64,000 nucleotides of DNA from an uncultured Pelagibacteraceae bacterium (GTDB lineage: Bacteria > Pseudomonadota > Alphaproteobacteria > Pelagibacterales > Pelagibacteraceae), in the NCBI GenBank assembly GCA_902609915.1, contig CACLTO010000002.1:1-64000 (forward strand). The letters are read 5' to 3'. Each line of letters begins with the position of its first letter. The stretch's first letter is position 1. Below, piece by piece: positions 32,698-43,925 of the stretch. The position numbers and the translations under genes are program-made. The notes under the pieces were generated by a model. It ran no database searches. It worked only from the letters and a program-made list of their open reading frames with translations, and was not told where the DNA came from.

Positions 32698-34524
32698 TTA
32701 ACTTTCTAAGAAGCTTTTAAGTTGTTTTGACCTACTTGGATGCTTTAGTTTTCTTAAAGCCTTCGCTTCTATTTGACGTATTCTCTCTCTAGTGACAGAA
32801 AATTGTAACCCCACTTCTTCTAAAGTATGATCAGTATTCATTCCAACTCCAAATCTCATTCTTAAAACACGCTCTTCCCTTGGTGTTAAAGTTGAAAGTA
32901 TTTTTGTAGTTGCTTCTCCTAAATTTGATTTAATTGCTTGCTCTAATGGTGCTAGAGCTTTTGTATCTTCAATAAAGTCACCCAGACTACTGTCTTCTTC
33001 ATCCCCAACTGGTTTTTCTAAAGACACAGGTTCTTTTGAAATTTTTAAAACTTTCCTAACTTTATCTAAAGGCATTCTTAGTTTTTTAGCCAACTCTTCA
33101 GGAGTTGCTTCTCTTCCAAACTCACTCAAAATTAATCTTTGAGTTCTTACTATTTTGTTAATTGTTTCGATCATGTGCACAGGAATTCTTATTGTTCTTG
33201 CCTGATCTGCAATTGATCTGGTTATTGCTTGTCTAATCCACCAAGTTGCATATGTAGAAAATTTATATCCCCTTCGGTATTCGAACTTATCCACTGCTTT
33301 CATCAATCCGATGTTACCTTCTTGGATCAAGTCTAAAAACTGAAGACCTCTGTTTGTATATTTTTTAGCAATTGATATTACTAATCTTAAATTAGCCTCT
33401 ACCATTTCTTTTTTAGCTATTCTGGATTCTTTTTCGCCTTTTTGTACACGACTAACTAACTTTTTAAAATCAGTAACTGACATTCCAAGTTTGTGACTAA
33501 TTTCAACTAATCTTTCTCTAATATTCTTGAATTCTTCTTTATTTTTACTAAAAAATTGTTTCCAAAGCGTATTTGTGTCCAAAAATTTTTTCAAATTAGG
33601 ATTAATTTCATTTCCAATATAAAATTTAATAAATTCATTTCTTGGTATTTTTTGATTCATTGCTAGTCTCAAAAGATTACCTTCTAAAGAAATTATTTTT
33701 TTATTTTCCACATAATGCTTTTGCACGAGTTCCTCTAATACCGAAGGAGATAATTGTAATGACTTAATATTTTCCAAAATATCATTTACAGTTTTTTCAT
33801 ATCCTCTCACTTTAGAAGGTGAAAATGTTTTAGAATTAAGAATACAATCTAGTTTTTCTTTTTGATATTTTATTAATTTACGATACTCTTTTGTAAGCAA
33901 ATGAACTGTCTTTAGAACTTTTGGTTTGATTTCTGACTCCATTGCTGCAAGAGTTGGGTTGAAATCATCATCACTTTCATCGGATGAATTTTCATCTTTC
34001 TCATCTTCGCCAGCATTTTTTTGTTTAGCACTTGGACCAGTATTTTCATCTTCCATATAGTTTGTATCTATGTCGATTATTTCTCTGACAAGAATTTCAT
34101 CTTTTTGTAATTTATCGTCCCAATCAAAAAACTGTTGAGCTGTAATCGGACTTTGGGACAAAGCGATCAGCATTACATCTTTTCCTGCCTCAATTCGCTT
34201 TGCTATAGCTATTTCACCTTCTCTAGACAAAAGCTCAACTCCACCCATTTCTCTAAGATACATTCTTATTGGGTCATCACTTTTTTCAATTGTTTTACCT
34301 TCTTCTTTAGATAAATTTTCTTTTTTTCTTAATACTTTAAAGTCTGATTTTTTTTCAACTAATATAATCTTCTCATCTAAAATATGAATAAATGCTTGGG
34401 ATAAATTTTCATCTGAAAGATTTCTTTTACCTAGAGATTTACTTAATTCTTCGTACGTAATAAATCCACGATGGACACCTCTCCCCATCAATCTAGCAAA
34501 CGATTTAGTAATTATTCTTTCCAC
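32698..34524 (-). CDS. rpoD: RNA polymerase primary sigma factor RpoD
   Basis: Housekeeping sigma70. Region 1.2 is '[21 protein letters not shown]', region 2 '[19 protein letters not shown]', and region 4 '[14 protein letters not shown]' through '[18 protein letters not shown]'. A long acidic insertion lies between regions 1.2 and 2 (about 155-215), as in other group 1 factors. The start is GTG. 608 aa with a short region 1.1 compared with many alphaproteobacteria. dnaG lies upstream in the classical macromolecular synthesis order, but rpsU is absent. Confidence 0.97.
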   Translation of the reverse strand: MERIITKSFARLMGRGVHRGFITYEELSKSLGKRNLSDENLSQAFIHILDEKIILVEKKSDFKVLRKKENLSKEEGKTIEKSDDPIRMYLREMGGVELLSREGEIAIAKRIEAGKDVMLIALSQSPITAQQFFDWDDKLQKDEILVREIIDIDTNYMEDENTGPSAKQKNAGEDEKDENSSDESDDDFNPTLAAMESEIKPKVLKTVHLLTKEYRKLIKYQKEKLDCILNSKTFSPSKVRGYEKTVNDILENIKSLQLSPSVLEELVQKHYVENKKIISLEGNLLRLAMNQKIPRNEFIKFYIGNEINPNLKKFLDTNTLWKQFFSKNKEEFKNIRERLVEISHKLGMSVTDFKKLVSRVQKGEKESRIAKKEMVEANLRLVISIAKKYTNRGLQFLDLIQEGNIGLMKAVDKFEYRRGYKFSTYATWWIRQAITRSIADQARTIRIPVHMIETINKIVRTQRLILSEFGREATPEELAKKLRMPLDKVRKVLKISKEPVSLEKPVGDEEDSSLGDFIEDTKALAPLEQAIKSNLGEATTKILSTLTPREERVLRMRFGVGMNTDHTLEEVGLQFSVTRERIRQIEAKALRKLKHPSRSKQLKSFLES

Positions 34525-34590
34525 AGTAAATTTTGTTAGAAGACTTATATAATGTCAATTTGGTAAAAATCCATTGATAATTTATCAAAA

Positions 34591-36366
34591 TTAGTTTGTT
34601 TTTCTCTCGTTTTTAAGCTCTTTTAGCTTATTAAAAGTCGTTTCACTCAAATCTTCTGATAATTTAGATTCTAATTCTTGAATTCTAAACTCTAAATCAA
34701 AATTAAATAAATCTTTGGAAATATCATCAAGTAACTCTATCACTTGATTGTCATTTTTAGGTTTATTTTTTAGAATATATTTAATTGGTGCAAACTTGTT
34801 AATCTTATCTAGTAATTGTTTATCCAAATTAAGACTCTCAATATTAATTTTATCTCTAGACTTTAAGTGATCAATAATAGAATTAAATATCTGCTTATTA
34901 ATTTCTGTGAATAACTTAATATTTTCAACTAGATGAGTATTTTCTTGAAAAAGAGATAAATTGTTAATGAGCAAATATAACAACGAAAACTCTTTCAACT
35001 CAACACCTGTTAGAGCTTGGCTTTCATTAAAAAATTTTTTTGTCGAAGCAAGTGATTTTATTTTCTTAAAAAAAGGCTTATTTTTATTTTGATTTGAATG
35101 AGGAGTTAACTCAGCAATTTTCTCTAAAAAATATTCAAGAACATATTTTTTTATAAAATTATCTTTAATCATATTTGCAATAGATCTCAGTCTTTTCTCA
35201 AATTTTGCCATTGATGAAGGATTGTTATCTGTTTGTTTTTTGTAATGATTAAAAATAAATTGATGAATAGAAAGTTTATTTTGTTTGGTAAAATCTAAAA
35301 AATAATTTTTACCATTTTTATTCACAAAACTATCAGGGTCTTCTTTATTTGGTAAAAATAAGAAAGATATTTGTTTTTCAGGTTTTAACTCTTTTATGGA
35401 ATTTTCAGCAGCTCTTAAGGCAGCTTTGTAACCACTTTCGTCACCATCAAAACAAATTATAATATCATCAAAAAACTGATTTAATGTTAGAATTTGTTTA
35501 TCAGTCAAAGATGTCCCAAGATTAGCGACTACATTCTCAATTCCATTCTTGCTTAGCGCTACTACATCCATATAACCTTCGACTAAAAAAATATGATCTA
35601 TCTTATTTGATAATTTTCTAGCTAAATCTAAATTATAAAGATTAGAACCTTTTTTAAAAAAAACAGTCTCTGGTGAATTTATATATTTTGCTAAATAATC
35701 TAAACTTTCTATTATTCTGCCGCCTAAGGCTATTGGTTGTCCTGAAATATTATTTATTGGAAATATTAATCTTCCCCTGAACCTTTCTACGTAAACATTT
35801 TTTTTTTCATCAAAATAAAATAAGCCGCTTTCTAATAAAATCTTTTCACTAAATTCTTGTCGTAGTTTATCAAAAAGACTTGGATTTTTTTCAATGAAAC
35901 CAATTTTAAATTTTTTAACTTCATCTTTGCCCAATGATCTATTTTTCAGATAGTCTCTAGCATTTGAATGTTTTTCATTTTTTAATAGTTCACCATGATA
36001 AAAATCAACATACTTACTGTAAATTGATAAGTACTCTCTCCATTTTTTTTCTCTTTCTTCATCTTGTTTTGTAAACATATAAGGTTGCATACCTGCAATA
36101 TTTGCAAGATATTTTACTGCTTCTCCAAATTTTAAATTTTGGGTTTTCATGACAAAATCAAAAATATTTCCATGCTCTGATGTTGCAAAACAATGGTAAA
36201 ATTCTTTCTCATCATTAACTGTGAATGATGGTGTCTTTTCATTTTTGAAGGGCGATAGCCCAACATACTCTTTTCCTCTTTTTTTCAAAGCTACAACTTT
36301 AGAAACTACATTTGATACTTTAAGACGAGTTTTGATTTCTTCTAAATATTCTTTTGGGTATTTCAT
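34591..36366 (-). CDS. dnaG: DNA primase DnaG
   Basis: Makes RNA primers for replication. TOPRIM motifs 'IFLVEGYMDVVAL' and 'IICFDGDESGYKAALRAAE' are intact. In the N-terminal zinc-binding domain, 'YVGLSPFKNEKTPSFTVN' and 'FYHCFATSEHG' keep only one of the four usual zinc ligands (CHCC becomes S, K, C, no Cys), so it probably binds no zinc; I recall a similar loss in other alphaproteobacteria. 591 aa. The start overlaps the yqeY-like gene stop by 4 bp. Confidence 0.95.
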   Translation of the reverse strand: MKYPKEYLEEIKTRLKVSNVVSKVVALKKRGKEYVGLSPFKNEKTPSFTVNDEKEFYHCFATSEHGNIFDFVMKTQNLKFGEAVKYLANIAGMQPYMFTKQDEEREKKWREYLSIYSKYVDFYHGELLKNEKHSNARDYLKNRSLGKDEVKKFKIGFIEKNPSLFDKLRQEFSEKILLESGLFYFDEKKNVYVERFRGRLIFPINNISGQPIALGGRIIESLDYLAKYINSPETVFFKKGSNLYNLDLARKLSNKIDHIFLVEGYMDVVALSKNGIENVVANLGTSLTDKQILTLNQFFDDIIICFDGDESGYKAALRAAENSIKELKPEKQISFLFLPNKEDPDSFVNKNGKNYFLDFTKQNKLSIHQFIFNHYKKQTDNNPSSMAKFEKRLRSIANMIKDNFIKKYVLEYFLEKIAELTPHSNQNKNKPFFKKIKSLASTKKFFNESQALTGVELKEFSLLYLLINNLSLFQENTHLVENIKLFTEINKQIFNSIIDHLKSRDKINIESLNLDKQLLDKINKFAPIKYILKNKPKNDNQVIELLDDISKDLFNFDLEFRIQELESKLSEDLSETTFNKLKELKNERKTN

Positions 36367-36827
36367 TGTTTATTTAATAATTGTTTTAAAAAGTTCCCAG
36401 CTTTTGAAAAATCAATTTCATCAGTATGTTGTTTTTTTAATTCGCTCATTACTTTTCCCATATCCTTTATAGATTTTGCGCCTAATTTAGAAATAATTTC
36501 CTCGCATATTTTTTTAGTATCTTCATCATTGAGTTGTTTGGGAAGAAAACTTGATAGAATATTAAATTCGTTTTGCTCGATTTCTAACAAATCAGATCTA
36601 TTATTTTTCTTATAAATATCGATTGATTCGGCTCTTTGCTTTACCATTTTTTTTAAAAGCTTTTTTATATCCTCGTCATCAGTCTCTTTTTTATTGGGGC
36701 CAGATCTGTTAGATATATCTAAATCCTTTATTGAGGAGAGTATTAACCTATAAGTTGAGATTTTTGTTTTATCTTTGGCTTTTAATGAGCTTTTATATTC
36801 GGTTTCGATTGTTTCTTTTAATGACAT
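36363..36827 (-). CDS. GatB/YqeY domain protein
   Basis: 154-aa helical protein of the YqeY family, which shares the tRNA-binding tail domain of GatB. 'LILSSIKDLDISNRSG', 'KKMVKQRAESIDIYKKNNR' and 'IISKLGAKSIKDMGKVMSEL' are characteristic. The family is commonly next to dnaG and rpoD; a role linked to tRNA-dependent amidation is suspected but unproven. First gene of the minus-strand yqeY-dnaG-rpoD-tRNA-Val run, divergent from carA. Confidence 0.9.
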   Translation of the reverse strand: MSLKETIETEYKSSLKAKDKTKISTYRLILSSIKDLDISNRSGPNKKETDDEDIKKLLKKMVKQRAESIDIYKKNNRSDLLEIEQNEFNILSSFLPKQLNDEDTKKICEEIISKLGAKSIKDMGKVMSELKKQHTDEIDFSKAGNFLKQLLNKQ

Positions 36828-36866
36828 GATTTTTTAATTTACTGCAAAGATAAAAATCTTCAAAAG

Positions 36867-36890
36867 AAAAATTGTTTTTTTACAATTTTT
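36867..36890. repeat. Perfect AT-rich inverted repeat between yqeY and carA
   Basis: AAAAATTGT and ACAATTTTT form a 9-bp stem with a 6-T loop in the 126-bp divergent gap. It may be a regulator site or a weak hairpin in the carA leader; no protein can be named. Confidence 0.35.
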
Positions 36891-36953
36891 TAATACATCT
36901 CTGTTGCGATAATAAATCAATTATTGTATTAACCTTTAACTTATGAGTTGTAA

Positions 36954-38147
36954 TTGATCAAAAAAGTAAAAAAAATTAACTCAAAAAATTCACAAATCAA
37001 TACAGGTATTTTAGTTCTTGAAAACAAGAGAATTTTTAAGGGTATTGGCATTGGTTATCAAGGAGAAGCAACGGGCGAGGTTTGCTTTAACACTTCATTA
37101 ACAGGATACCAAGAAATTATTTCAGACCCATCTTATGCAGGACAAATTATAAATTTCACATTCCCTCATATTGGAAACGTTGGGACCAATAAAGAAGATT
37201 TTGAGTCTGACAGAATATGGACTAAGGGAGTAATTTTTAATTCTGAGATAACTTCACCTTCAAATTATAGATCTTTTCAACATTTAGATTTATGGCTTAA
37301 AAAAAACAAAATAGTTGGAATTACAGGACTAGATACAAGGAGCTTAACTAATTCAATAAGAGATAAAGGTGCTCCAAAAGGAACTATTGCTTACTCAAAA
37401 AAGGGTAAATTTAATATTAGTAAACTCACAAACTCAACAATAAAATGGAGTGGTTTAAAAAATTTAGACCTTGCAGAGAAAGTAACCACTCCAAAAAATT
37501 ATATTTGGAAAGGACTTCAAACCTGGAAAAAAGGGTTTGGCTTTAAAAAAAATACTAAAAGTTCTTTTCATGTTGTGGCTATAGATTATGGAATAAAGAA
37601 AAATATTTTGAGATACTTTTCTGACTTCAATTGTAAAGTAACAGTAGTTTCTTGCAAAACACCAGCTGAAAAAATTCTAGAACTTAAACCTAACGGTATT
37701 TTTTTATCTAATGGTCCGGGAGATCCAGCGGCGACTGGTAAATATGCAATTAAAATAATTCAAGATCTAATTAAAAAAAATTTACCGTTATTTGGTATTT
37801 GTCTTGGTCATCAAATTCTTGCTTTAGCACTAGGAGGAAAAACAAAAAAAATGAAACTTGGTCATAGAGGTGCAAATCATCCCGTTAAGAATTTAGTAAA
37901 TGATAATGTAGAAATAACCAGTCAAAATCACGGCTTTGAAGTTGTAAAAGAATTTTTACCTAAAACTATTCAAGTTACTCATAAATCTTTGTTTGATAAT
38001 AGTATCGAGGGTATTAAATTAAAAAATAAACCTGTATTTTCTGTTCAATACCACCCAGAGTCAAATCCTGGGCCACAAGACAGTGTGTATTTATTTCAAG
38101 AATTTATTAACAACATAAAAAAAAATGCCAAAAAGAAAAGATCTTAA
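36954..38147 (+). CDS. carA: Carbamoyl-phosphate synthase small subunit (glutaminase)
   Basis: Class I glutamine amidotransferase that feeds ammonia to CarB for arginine and pyrimidine synthesis. The N-terminal domain has '[15 protein letters not shown]' and '[18 protein letters not shown]'; the glutaminase has 'FLSNGPGDP', nucleophile 'GICLGHQ' and the His/Glu pair in '[14 protein letters not shown]'. The only in-frame start near the family N-terminus is TTG at 36954; a nearby ATG is out of frame. 397 aa, overlapping carB by 23 bp. Confidence 0.97.
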   Translation: MIKKVKKINSKNSQINTGILVLENKRIFKGIGIGYQGEATGEVCFNTSLTGYQEIISDPSYAGQIINFTFPHIGNVGTNKEDFESDRIWTKGVIFNSEITSPSNYRSFQHLDLWLKKNKIVGITGLDTRSLTNSIRDKGAPKGTIAYSKKGKFNISKLTNSTIKWSGLKNLDLAEKVTTPKNYIWKGLQTWKKGFGFKKNTKSSFHVVAIDYGIKKNILRYFSDFNCKVTVVSCKTPAEKILELKPNGIFLSNGPGDPAATGKYAIKIIQDLIKKNLPLFGICLGHQILALALGGKTKKMKLGHRGANHPVKNLVNDNVEITSQNHGFEVVKEFLPKTIQVTHKSLFDNSIEGIKLKNKPVFSVQYHPESNPGPQDSVYLFQEFINNIKKNAKKKRS

Positions 38148-41100
38148 AAAGATATTAGTTGTTGGTGCTGGGCCAATTATTATCGGACAAGCATGTGAAT
38201 TTGATTATTCAGGAACACAAGCATGCAAGGCATTAAGAGATGAAGGTTATAAAATTGTTTTGATCAATTCAAATCCAGCGACCATCATGACTGATCCAGA
38301 TGTTGCTGATAAAACTTATATAGAACCTATTACTTTAGAAGTTTTAGAAAAAATTTTAATAAAAGAAAAACCAGATGCAATTCTTCCTACAATGGGTGGT
38401 CAAACAGCTCTTAATCTTGCAATGGAAGCTGAAAAAAAAGGAATTTTGAAAAAATATAAAATTGAATTAATCGGGGCGAATTCTAAAGCAATTGCTAATG
38501 CAGAGGATAGAAAAAAATTTAGAAAAAATATGATCGATATCGGTTTAGATTTGCCTAAATCAGAAATTGTAAACAATATTAAACAAGCATCAAATGCTTT
38601 AAAAAAAATTGGTTTGCCAGCAATTATAAGACCAGCATTTACGCTCGGGGGTCTTGGAGGGGGAATTGCAAAAAATAAAAAGGATTACCTTAAGATTATT
38701 AAAAGTGGATTACATGAATCTCCTGTTAGCCAAGTGTTAGTTGAAGAGTGCTTGGAGGGTTGGAAAGAATTTGAAATGGAAGTTGTAAGAGATAAAAAAG
38801 ATAATTGTATAATAGTCTGTTCAATTGAAAATGTTGATCCAATGGGTACACATACAGGAGACTCAGTTACAGTAGCTCCTGCACTTACTTTGACTGACAA
38901 AGAATACCAGGTAATGAGAAATGCTTCTATAGCATGCTTGAGAAAAATTGGAGTTGAAACTGGTGGTTCGAATGTTCAGTTTGCTATTAATCCTAAGAAT
39001 GGTCGTATGGTAGTCATTGAGATGAATCCAAGAGTATCAAGATCATCAGCTTTAGCATCAAAAGCAACAGGTTTTCCAATTGCGAAGGTTGCTGCAAAAT
39101 TAGCAGTCGGCTACACTTTAGATGAGTTAAAAAATGAAATTACTAAAGTAACCCCAGCATCGTTCGAGCCCAGTATCGATTATGTAGTAACAAAAATCCC
39201 AAGATTTACTTTTGAAAAATTTTCCACTTCCCCAGCAATCTTGGGGACTTCAATGAAGTCAGTTGGAGAAGCAATGGCGATCGGTAGGAACTTTAAAGAG
39301 TCCCTACAAAAAGCTCTGGTTTCTCTTGAAACTGGTTTTTCAGGATTAGATAGTGTCTTTGATTTAAAAAAAAAACAAATAGAAAAAAAACTTAAAGACA
39401 ATATTCCAAATAAATTACTCTTGGTTGCTGAAGCAATTAGAAAAAAAATTAATTTAAAGAGAATATTTTTATTAACTAAAATTGACCCATGGTTCTTGGA
39501 ACAAATAAAAGAATTAGTGGATAATGAAATTAAGATTAAAAATAATGGATTACCAAACAATTTTAACGAATTTAATATGATAAAATCTATTGGTTTTTCT
39601 GACAAAAAATTAGCAGAATTGACCAATACCTCGGAGAATATAGTCAGACAAAAAAGATCTGCACTTAAAATTTTACCAGTATTTAAAAAAGTTGATACTT
39701 GTGCTGCTGAGTTTAAATCTTTCACGCCCTATATGTACTCAACTTACCAACGAAATTTCTCAATTAAATCTGACTGTGAGGCTAATCCATCTATGAGGAA
39801 AAAAATTATAATATTAGGTGGAGGACCTAACAGAATAGGACAAGGAATTGAATTTGACTATTGTTGTTGTCAGGCAAGTTTTTCTCTTAAAGATGCAGGT
39901 TTTGAAACCATTATGGTTAATTGTAATCCTGAAACAGTTTCAACTGATTATGACACAAGTGATAGGTTATATTTTGAGCCATTAAAAGAGGAATATGTTT
40001 TTAATATAATTAAGAAAGAAAAAGAAAAAGGAAACTTAATTGGGATTATCGCACAGTTTGGTGGTCAAACTCCTATTAAACTAGCAAAGTTTTTGCACGA
40101 AAATAAACTTCCAATTTTAGGAACACAATATACTTCAATAGATTTAGCAGAAGACAGGGATCTGTTTAGAAATCTTCTCAATAAATTGAAACTTAAACAA
40201 GCAGAAAGTGGAATTGCAAAAACTTACAAACAAGCAATCCAAATTGCTGAGAAAATTGGCTTACCGCTAGTCGTTAGACCTTCATATGTATTAGGTGGTA
40301 GAGCAATGGAAATTGTTCATGAAAAAAGTCAGCTTAAAAAATTTGTTCAAGAGGCGTTCAAAGCTGCTGAGGATAACCCAATTTTGATAGATAAGTTTAT
40401 TGATCATGCGATGGAAGTCGACGTAGATGCAATATCAGATGGAAAGCAAGTTCATGTTGCAGGAATTATGCAACATATCGAAGAAGCTGGAATTCATTCA
40501 GGAGATTCTGCTTGTTGCTTGCCTCCAGTATCAATCAAACCTTACTTAATAAAAGAAATTGAAAATCAGACTCAAAAGTTAGCTTTAGCTTTAAAAGTTA
40601 AAGGTTTTATGAATATTCAGTTTGCTATCAAAAAAGATGAGATTTATGTAATCGAAGTAAATCCTAGAGCTAGTAGGACAGTGCCATTTGTCTCAAAAGC
40701 TAAAGGCTTACCTCTTGCTAAAATTGCATCAAGAGTAATGACTGGAGAAAAATTATCCAAATTTAATTTAAAAGATAAATCTAAAAATATGTATGCAGTT
40801 AAAGAGGCGGTATTTCCTTTTAATAAATTCCCTAATAGTGATTTGCTTTTAGGTCCAGAAATGAAGTCTACTGGTGAAGTCATGGGTTTTGATAGGAATT
40901 TTGGAATGGCATTTGCCAAAAGCCAAATTGCATCAGCAAACTCATTACCCAAAAATGGCCTTGCCTTTATATCATTGAAGGATTCCCATAAAGATGAAGG
41001 AATATATTTAGCCAAAGAACTAATAAAATTAAATTTTACTTTATGTGGAACAAAAGGTACAGCAGAATATATTCGTAAGCACAAAATGAAATGTAGAATT

Positions 41101-41349
41101 ATAAATAAAGTGAGTAGTGGTTCTCCTCACATAGTTGACATTTTAGACTCTAAAAAAATTGGACTTGTTATTAATACTGGTGGAGGTGTAAGTGAGCATA
41201 GATTAGATGATGCAATTGCTCTAAGGAGAGGAACTCTTAAAAATAAAGTTCCTTACTGTACTAATATGTCAACTGCACTAGCATGTTTAGAGGCTATTAA
41301 GTCACTTAAAACTAAAAGATTTGAAGTCACCTCTCTTCAGGATATTTAA
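38125..41349 (+). CDS. carB: Carbamoyl-phosphate synthase large subunit
   Basis: 1074 aa, two homologous ATP-grasp synthetase halves (about 1-550, phosphorylating bicarbonate; about 555-935, phosphorylating carbamate) and a C-terminal MGS-like allosteric domain. '[19 protein letters not shown]' and '[19 protein letters not shown]' start the two halves; '[20 protein letters not shown]' and '[20 protein letters not shown]' are the matching metal-site motifs. Its stop overlaps the convergent oxygenase gene by 4 bp. Confidence 0.98.
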   Translation: MPKRKDLKKILVVGAGPIIIGQACEFDYSGTQACKALRDEGYKIVLINSNPATIMTDPDVADKTYIEPITLEVLEKILIKEKPDAILPTMGGQTALNLAMEAEKKGILKKYKIELIGANSKAIANAEDRKKFRKNMIDIGLDLPKSEIVNNIKQASNALKKIGLPAIIRPAFTLGGLGGGIAKNKKDYLKIIKSGLHESPVSQVLVEECLEGWKEFEMEVVRDKKDNCIIVCSIENVDPMGTHTGDSVTVAPALTLTDKEYQVMRNASIACLRKIGVETGGSNVQFAINPKNGRMVVIEMNPRVSRSSALASKATGFPIAKVAAKLAVGYTLDELKNEITKVTPASFEPSIDYVVTKIPRFTFEKFSTSPAILGTSMKSVGEAMAIGRNFKESLQKALVSLETGFSGLDSVFDLKKKQIEKKLKDNIPNKLLLVAEAIRKKINLKRIFLLTKIDPWFLEQIKELVDNEIKIKNNGLPNNFNEFNMIKSIGFSDKKLAELTNTSENIVRQKRSALKILPVFKKVDTCAAEFKSFTPYMYSTYQRNFSIKSDCEANPSMRKKIIILGGGPNRIGQGIEFDYCCCQASFSLKDAGFETIMVNCNPETVSTDYDTSDRLYFEPLKEEYVFNIIKKEKEKGNLIGIIAQFGGQTPIKLAKFLHENKLPILGTQYTSIDLAEDRDLFRNLLNKLKLKQAESGIAKTYKQAIQIAEKIGLPLVVRPSYVLGGRAMEIVHEKSQLKKFVQEAFKAAEDNPILIDKFIDHAMEVDVDAISDGKQVHVAGIMQHIEEAGIHSGDSACCLPPVSIKPYLIKEIENQTQKLALALKVKGFMNIQFAIKKDEIYVIEVNPRASRTVPFVSKAKGLPLAKIASRVMTGEKLSKFNLKDKSKNMYAVKEAVFPFNKFPNSDLLLGPEMKSTGEVMGFDRNFGMAFAKSQIASANSLPKNGLAFISLKDSHKDEGIYLAKELIKLNFTLCGTKGTAEYIRKHKMKCRIINKVSSGSPHIVDILDSKKIGLVINTGGGVSEHRLDDAIALRRGTLKNKVPYCTNMSTALACLEAIKSLKTKRFEVTSLQDI

Positions 41350-42011
41350 TTATTTACCTTCCAATCAGTTTCAAATGTCACATAGTTTAACTGAATACAT
41401 CTTCTCTCTTTAACTATTTTCTTCTTTTCCATTCCATGCCAAGTATTTGGTCCGCTAGTAAATAAATAACCATAATTATGTTTATAAGGAACCGTTTTCA
41501 CTTTTTCTAATTTATCATTGTAAAAATCTGTGCCCAAATCTTCAGACTCGTTAGCATTATTTACAAATATTAATCCTGACATGAGTTTTTCTTTAATATC
41601 ACAATGAGGTTTAAGCCAAAAACCTTCTCGATCACAAATAACTTCCAATCGAACATATGAATTTGATAGATCTTTATTTATCATTTTTGAAACTTTTTCA
41701 TAAACTTCCTTAGACTGTAATTCATTAATAAATTTTACTAAATGAGGAAATTGTAGAGCATTTTCTTTTGTCACAAAACATCTGAATTTAATAGCCTTGC
41801 CACCTGAAGAGTCACCTTCTCTAAACTCTGCTGCACCACCATCGATTGCTCTTGTACCATCATAGTTAAGATTGTGTTTGCTTACATCTGGAATGTCAGC
41901 TTTGACTATTTCTTCTATTGCATCATCTGTAAGAGCGTTATGATATTCATAATGATCAAAAGGAAATTCATTTTTTTTAGATTGTTTTTGAATTGAATTT
42001 AAAAAAGTCAT
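41346..42011 (-). CDS. 2OG-Fe(II) oxygenase-like protein
   Basis: 221 aa. '[20 protein letters not shown]' gives the HxD iron pair, '[12 protein letters not shown]' the distal His, and the nearby Arg in '[10 protein letters not shown]' could bind 2-oxoglutarate, the order expected in a double-stranded beta-helix dioxygenase. Substrate unknown. Overlaps the ELM1-like gene start region by 4 bp (ATGA), so the two are probably one transcription unit. Confidence 0.72.
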   Translation of the reverse strand: MTFLNSIQKQSKKNEFPFDHYEYHNALTDDAIEEIVKADIPDVSKHNLNYDGTRAIDGGAAEFREGDSSGGKAIKFRCFVTKENALQFPHLVKFINELQSKEVYEKVSKMINKDLSNSYVRLEVICDREGFWLKPHCDIKEKLMSGLIFVNNANESEDLGTDFYNDKLEKVKTVPYKHNYGYLFTSGPNTWHGMEKKKIVKERRCIQLNYVTFETDWKVNN

Positions 42012-42955
42012 TTAAAATTTATTTTTTGTTTGATTATTTTTGCTACTCTATTAGTTTCGTCAAGTTTTTGATAGTTCCAATTTTGCTCTTCCTCACCTAA
42101 ATTTCTAATTATATTTAATTGTCTGAATAAGTTTCTAAATTTTTGAAATCTTTTATCATTTTTTTTTGGTAAAATATTTGCGACATATATGGGTTTTCCA
42201 GTTAACGCTGCTTCTGAGATCATTGAGCTTGAGTCACAAGTTACAATTATAATCTCAGATATAGATAAAGCAGATAAATAAGCTTTTTTATCTACATTAT
42301 CTATAATTGTATGATTTTTGCCAAAATATTCTCTAGCATAATCTATTGAATTTTTTGGAGTCCTCATTGATGGAATTACAACAAGCTGAAAATCATTTTT
42401 TTTTAGTAAATTATTTAGATTAGAAAAAATATTTTTTATATTCACTGAAGAGTAGTCATAATATTTTGTTGGACCACCCAAAATTAGTGAACAAATTTTT
42501 CTTTGGTCTTTTTTAACAAATGAATTTAAATAATCTTTATTTTTGATAATTTCATCATCTGTTAGATAGTGAATCGCTCCCTTTGTATTAATTACATTTT
42601 GACCATATATAGAGTCGTGCTCAGGAGCAACAATGAAATCAAAATGATTAAGGTTTACTTTGGGATCTTGGATGTGAATGTTAAATACTTTTTTTTTCGA
42701 ATTATTTTTTAAATGAATTGATGGAATTACACTCTTTCGTCCACAAGAAATAATTAAATCAAACTCTGATTGATTAATCTTTTGATAAACACTTTGAGAG
42801 ATTGGAGTAAGTTTTGGTGGAAATATTTTCCAAAAATTATTTAGTTCAACTGTATGGTGTGTAAAATCAATATCTAATGCTTTCGCCAGTCCCTCAACTT
42901 GGCTAATCATTCCATGCATGCCTTGAGTCAATAATATACCTTTTAATTTATTCAT
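42008..42955 (-). CDS. ELM1-family (mitochondrial fission ELM1-like) protein
   Basis: 315 aa with a GT-B-like architecture: 'ILLTQGMHGMISQVEGLAKAL' at the start, 'LIISCGRKSVIPSIHLK', 'FNIHIQDPKVNLNHFDFIVAPEHD' (family hallmark), 'LILGGPTKYYDYS' and 'IIVTCDSSSMISEAALTGKP'. The family is shared by alphaproteobacteria and plant mitochondria; its bacterial role is not established but a nucleotide-sugar glycosyltransferase is plausible. Divergent from trxB with a 21-bp gap, so promoters must extend into coding DNA. Confidence 0.88.
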   Translation of the reverse strand: MNKLKGILLTQGMHGMISQVEGLAKALDIDFTHHTVELNNFWKIFPPKLTPISQSVYQKINQSEFDLIISCGRKSVIPSIHLKNNSKKKVFNIHIQDPKVNLNHFDFIVAPEHDSIYGQNVINTKGAIHYLTDDEIIKNKDYLNSFVKKDQRKICSLILGGPTKYYDYSSVNIKNIFSNLNNLLKKNDFQLVVIPSMRTPKNSIDYAREYFGKNHTIIDNVDKKAYLSALSISEIIIVTCDSSSMISEAALTGKPIYVANILPKKNDKRFQKFRNLFRQLNIIRNLGEEEQNWNYQKLDETNRVAKIIKQKINFK

Positions 42956-42976
42956 TAATTACTATATAGCTTCCAT

Positions 42977-43924
42977 ATGAGTCAAAATCCAACTAAACAC
43001 ACAAAAGTGTTAATAATTGGATCCGGTCCAGCTGGATATACTGCTGCAGTTTATGCGGCGCGCGCAATGTTAAATCCAATTTTAGTTTATGGATCTGAGC
43101 CCGGAGGACAGTTAACAACAACAACTGATGTTGAAAATTATCCGGGGTTTGCTGATGTTATTCAAGGACCTTGGTTAATGGATCAAATGAAGGATCAAGC
43201 CAAGGCAGTTGGAACAGAAATGATCCAAGACCATATCCAGTCAGTCAATTTAAAATCTACACCATTTGAGGCAATAGGAGATACTGGTCAAAAATTTACT
43301 GCGGATAGCATTATTATTTCAACTGGTGCTCAAGCAAGATGGCTTAATATTAAGTCAGAACAAGAATTTAGAGGCTTTGGAGTTTCAGCGTGTGCTACAT
43401 GTGATGGATTTTTCTTTAAAGAAAAAGAAGTAGCAGTAGTTGGTGGTGGAAATGCAGCTGTAGAGGAGGCAATGTTCCTTACTAAATTTGCATCCAAAGT
43501 TAAATTAATTCATAGACGAGATAGTTTAAGAGCTGAAAAAATGCTTCAAAAAAAATTAATGGAAAATAAAAAAATTGAAATTATTTGGGATACAGTCATT
43601 GAAGATGTAGTAGGTGATAAAGAACCTAAAAATGTTAAAGGTATCAAAGTAAAAAATGTGAAAACAAATAAAATAGAAGAAATTAAGGTTGATGGATTGT
43701 TTGTTGCAATTGGTCATGATCCAGCAACCTCTCTATTCAAAGATCAATTAAAAATGGACAATGAAGGATATTTGATTACCAAACCAGATTCTACAGAAAC
43801 TAATATTCCTGGAGTTTACGCTGCAGGAGATGTGAAGGACAAAACTTTTAGACAGGCTGTAACTGCTGCAGGTATGGGGTGTATGGCAGCGCTTGAGGCC
43901 GAAAAGCATCTTTCGCATAAATAA
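42977..43924 (+). CDS. trxB: Thioredoxin reductase
   Basis: FAD/NADPH enzyme that reduces thioredoxin in the cytoplasm. FAD motif 'GSGPAGYTAAVYAARA' (about 14-29), redox-active 'CATC' in 'SACATCDGFF' (about 138), NADPH motif 'VVGGGNAAVEEAMFL' and C-terminal FAD motif 'GVYAAGDVKDKTFRQAVTAAG'. 315 aa is normal. One base separates its stop from the GTG of the next gene. Confidence 0.97.
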   Translation: MSQNPTKHTKVLIIGSGPAGYTAAVYAARAMLNPILVYGSEPGGQLTTTTDVENYPGFADVIQGPWLMDQMKDQAKAVGTEMIQDHIQSVNLKSTPFEAIGDTGQKFTADSIIISTGAQARWLNIKSEQEFRGFGVSACATCDGFFFKEKEVAVVGGGNAAVEEAMFLTKFASKVKLIHRRDSLRAEKMLQKKLMENKKIEIIWDTVIEDVVGDKEPKNVKGIKVKNVKTNKIEEIKVDGLFVAIGHDPATSLFKDQLKMDNEGYLITKPDSTETNIPGVYAAGDVKDKTFRQAVTAAGMGCMAALEAEKHLSHK

Positions 43925-43925
43925 A

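Noticed and set aside
36943-36954. ATG start for carA upstream of the TTG
   Set aside because: The ATG at about 36943 is in another frame and meets a stop after four codons.
39180-39725. 181-aa minus-strand ORF inside carB
   Set aside because: Antisense shadow of a fully conserved carB frame; no ribosome site or family resemblance.
40644-41084. 146-aa minus-strand ORF inside carB
   Set aside because: Shadow of the carB MGS-domain region.
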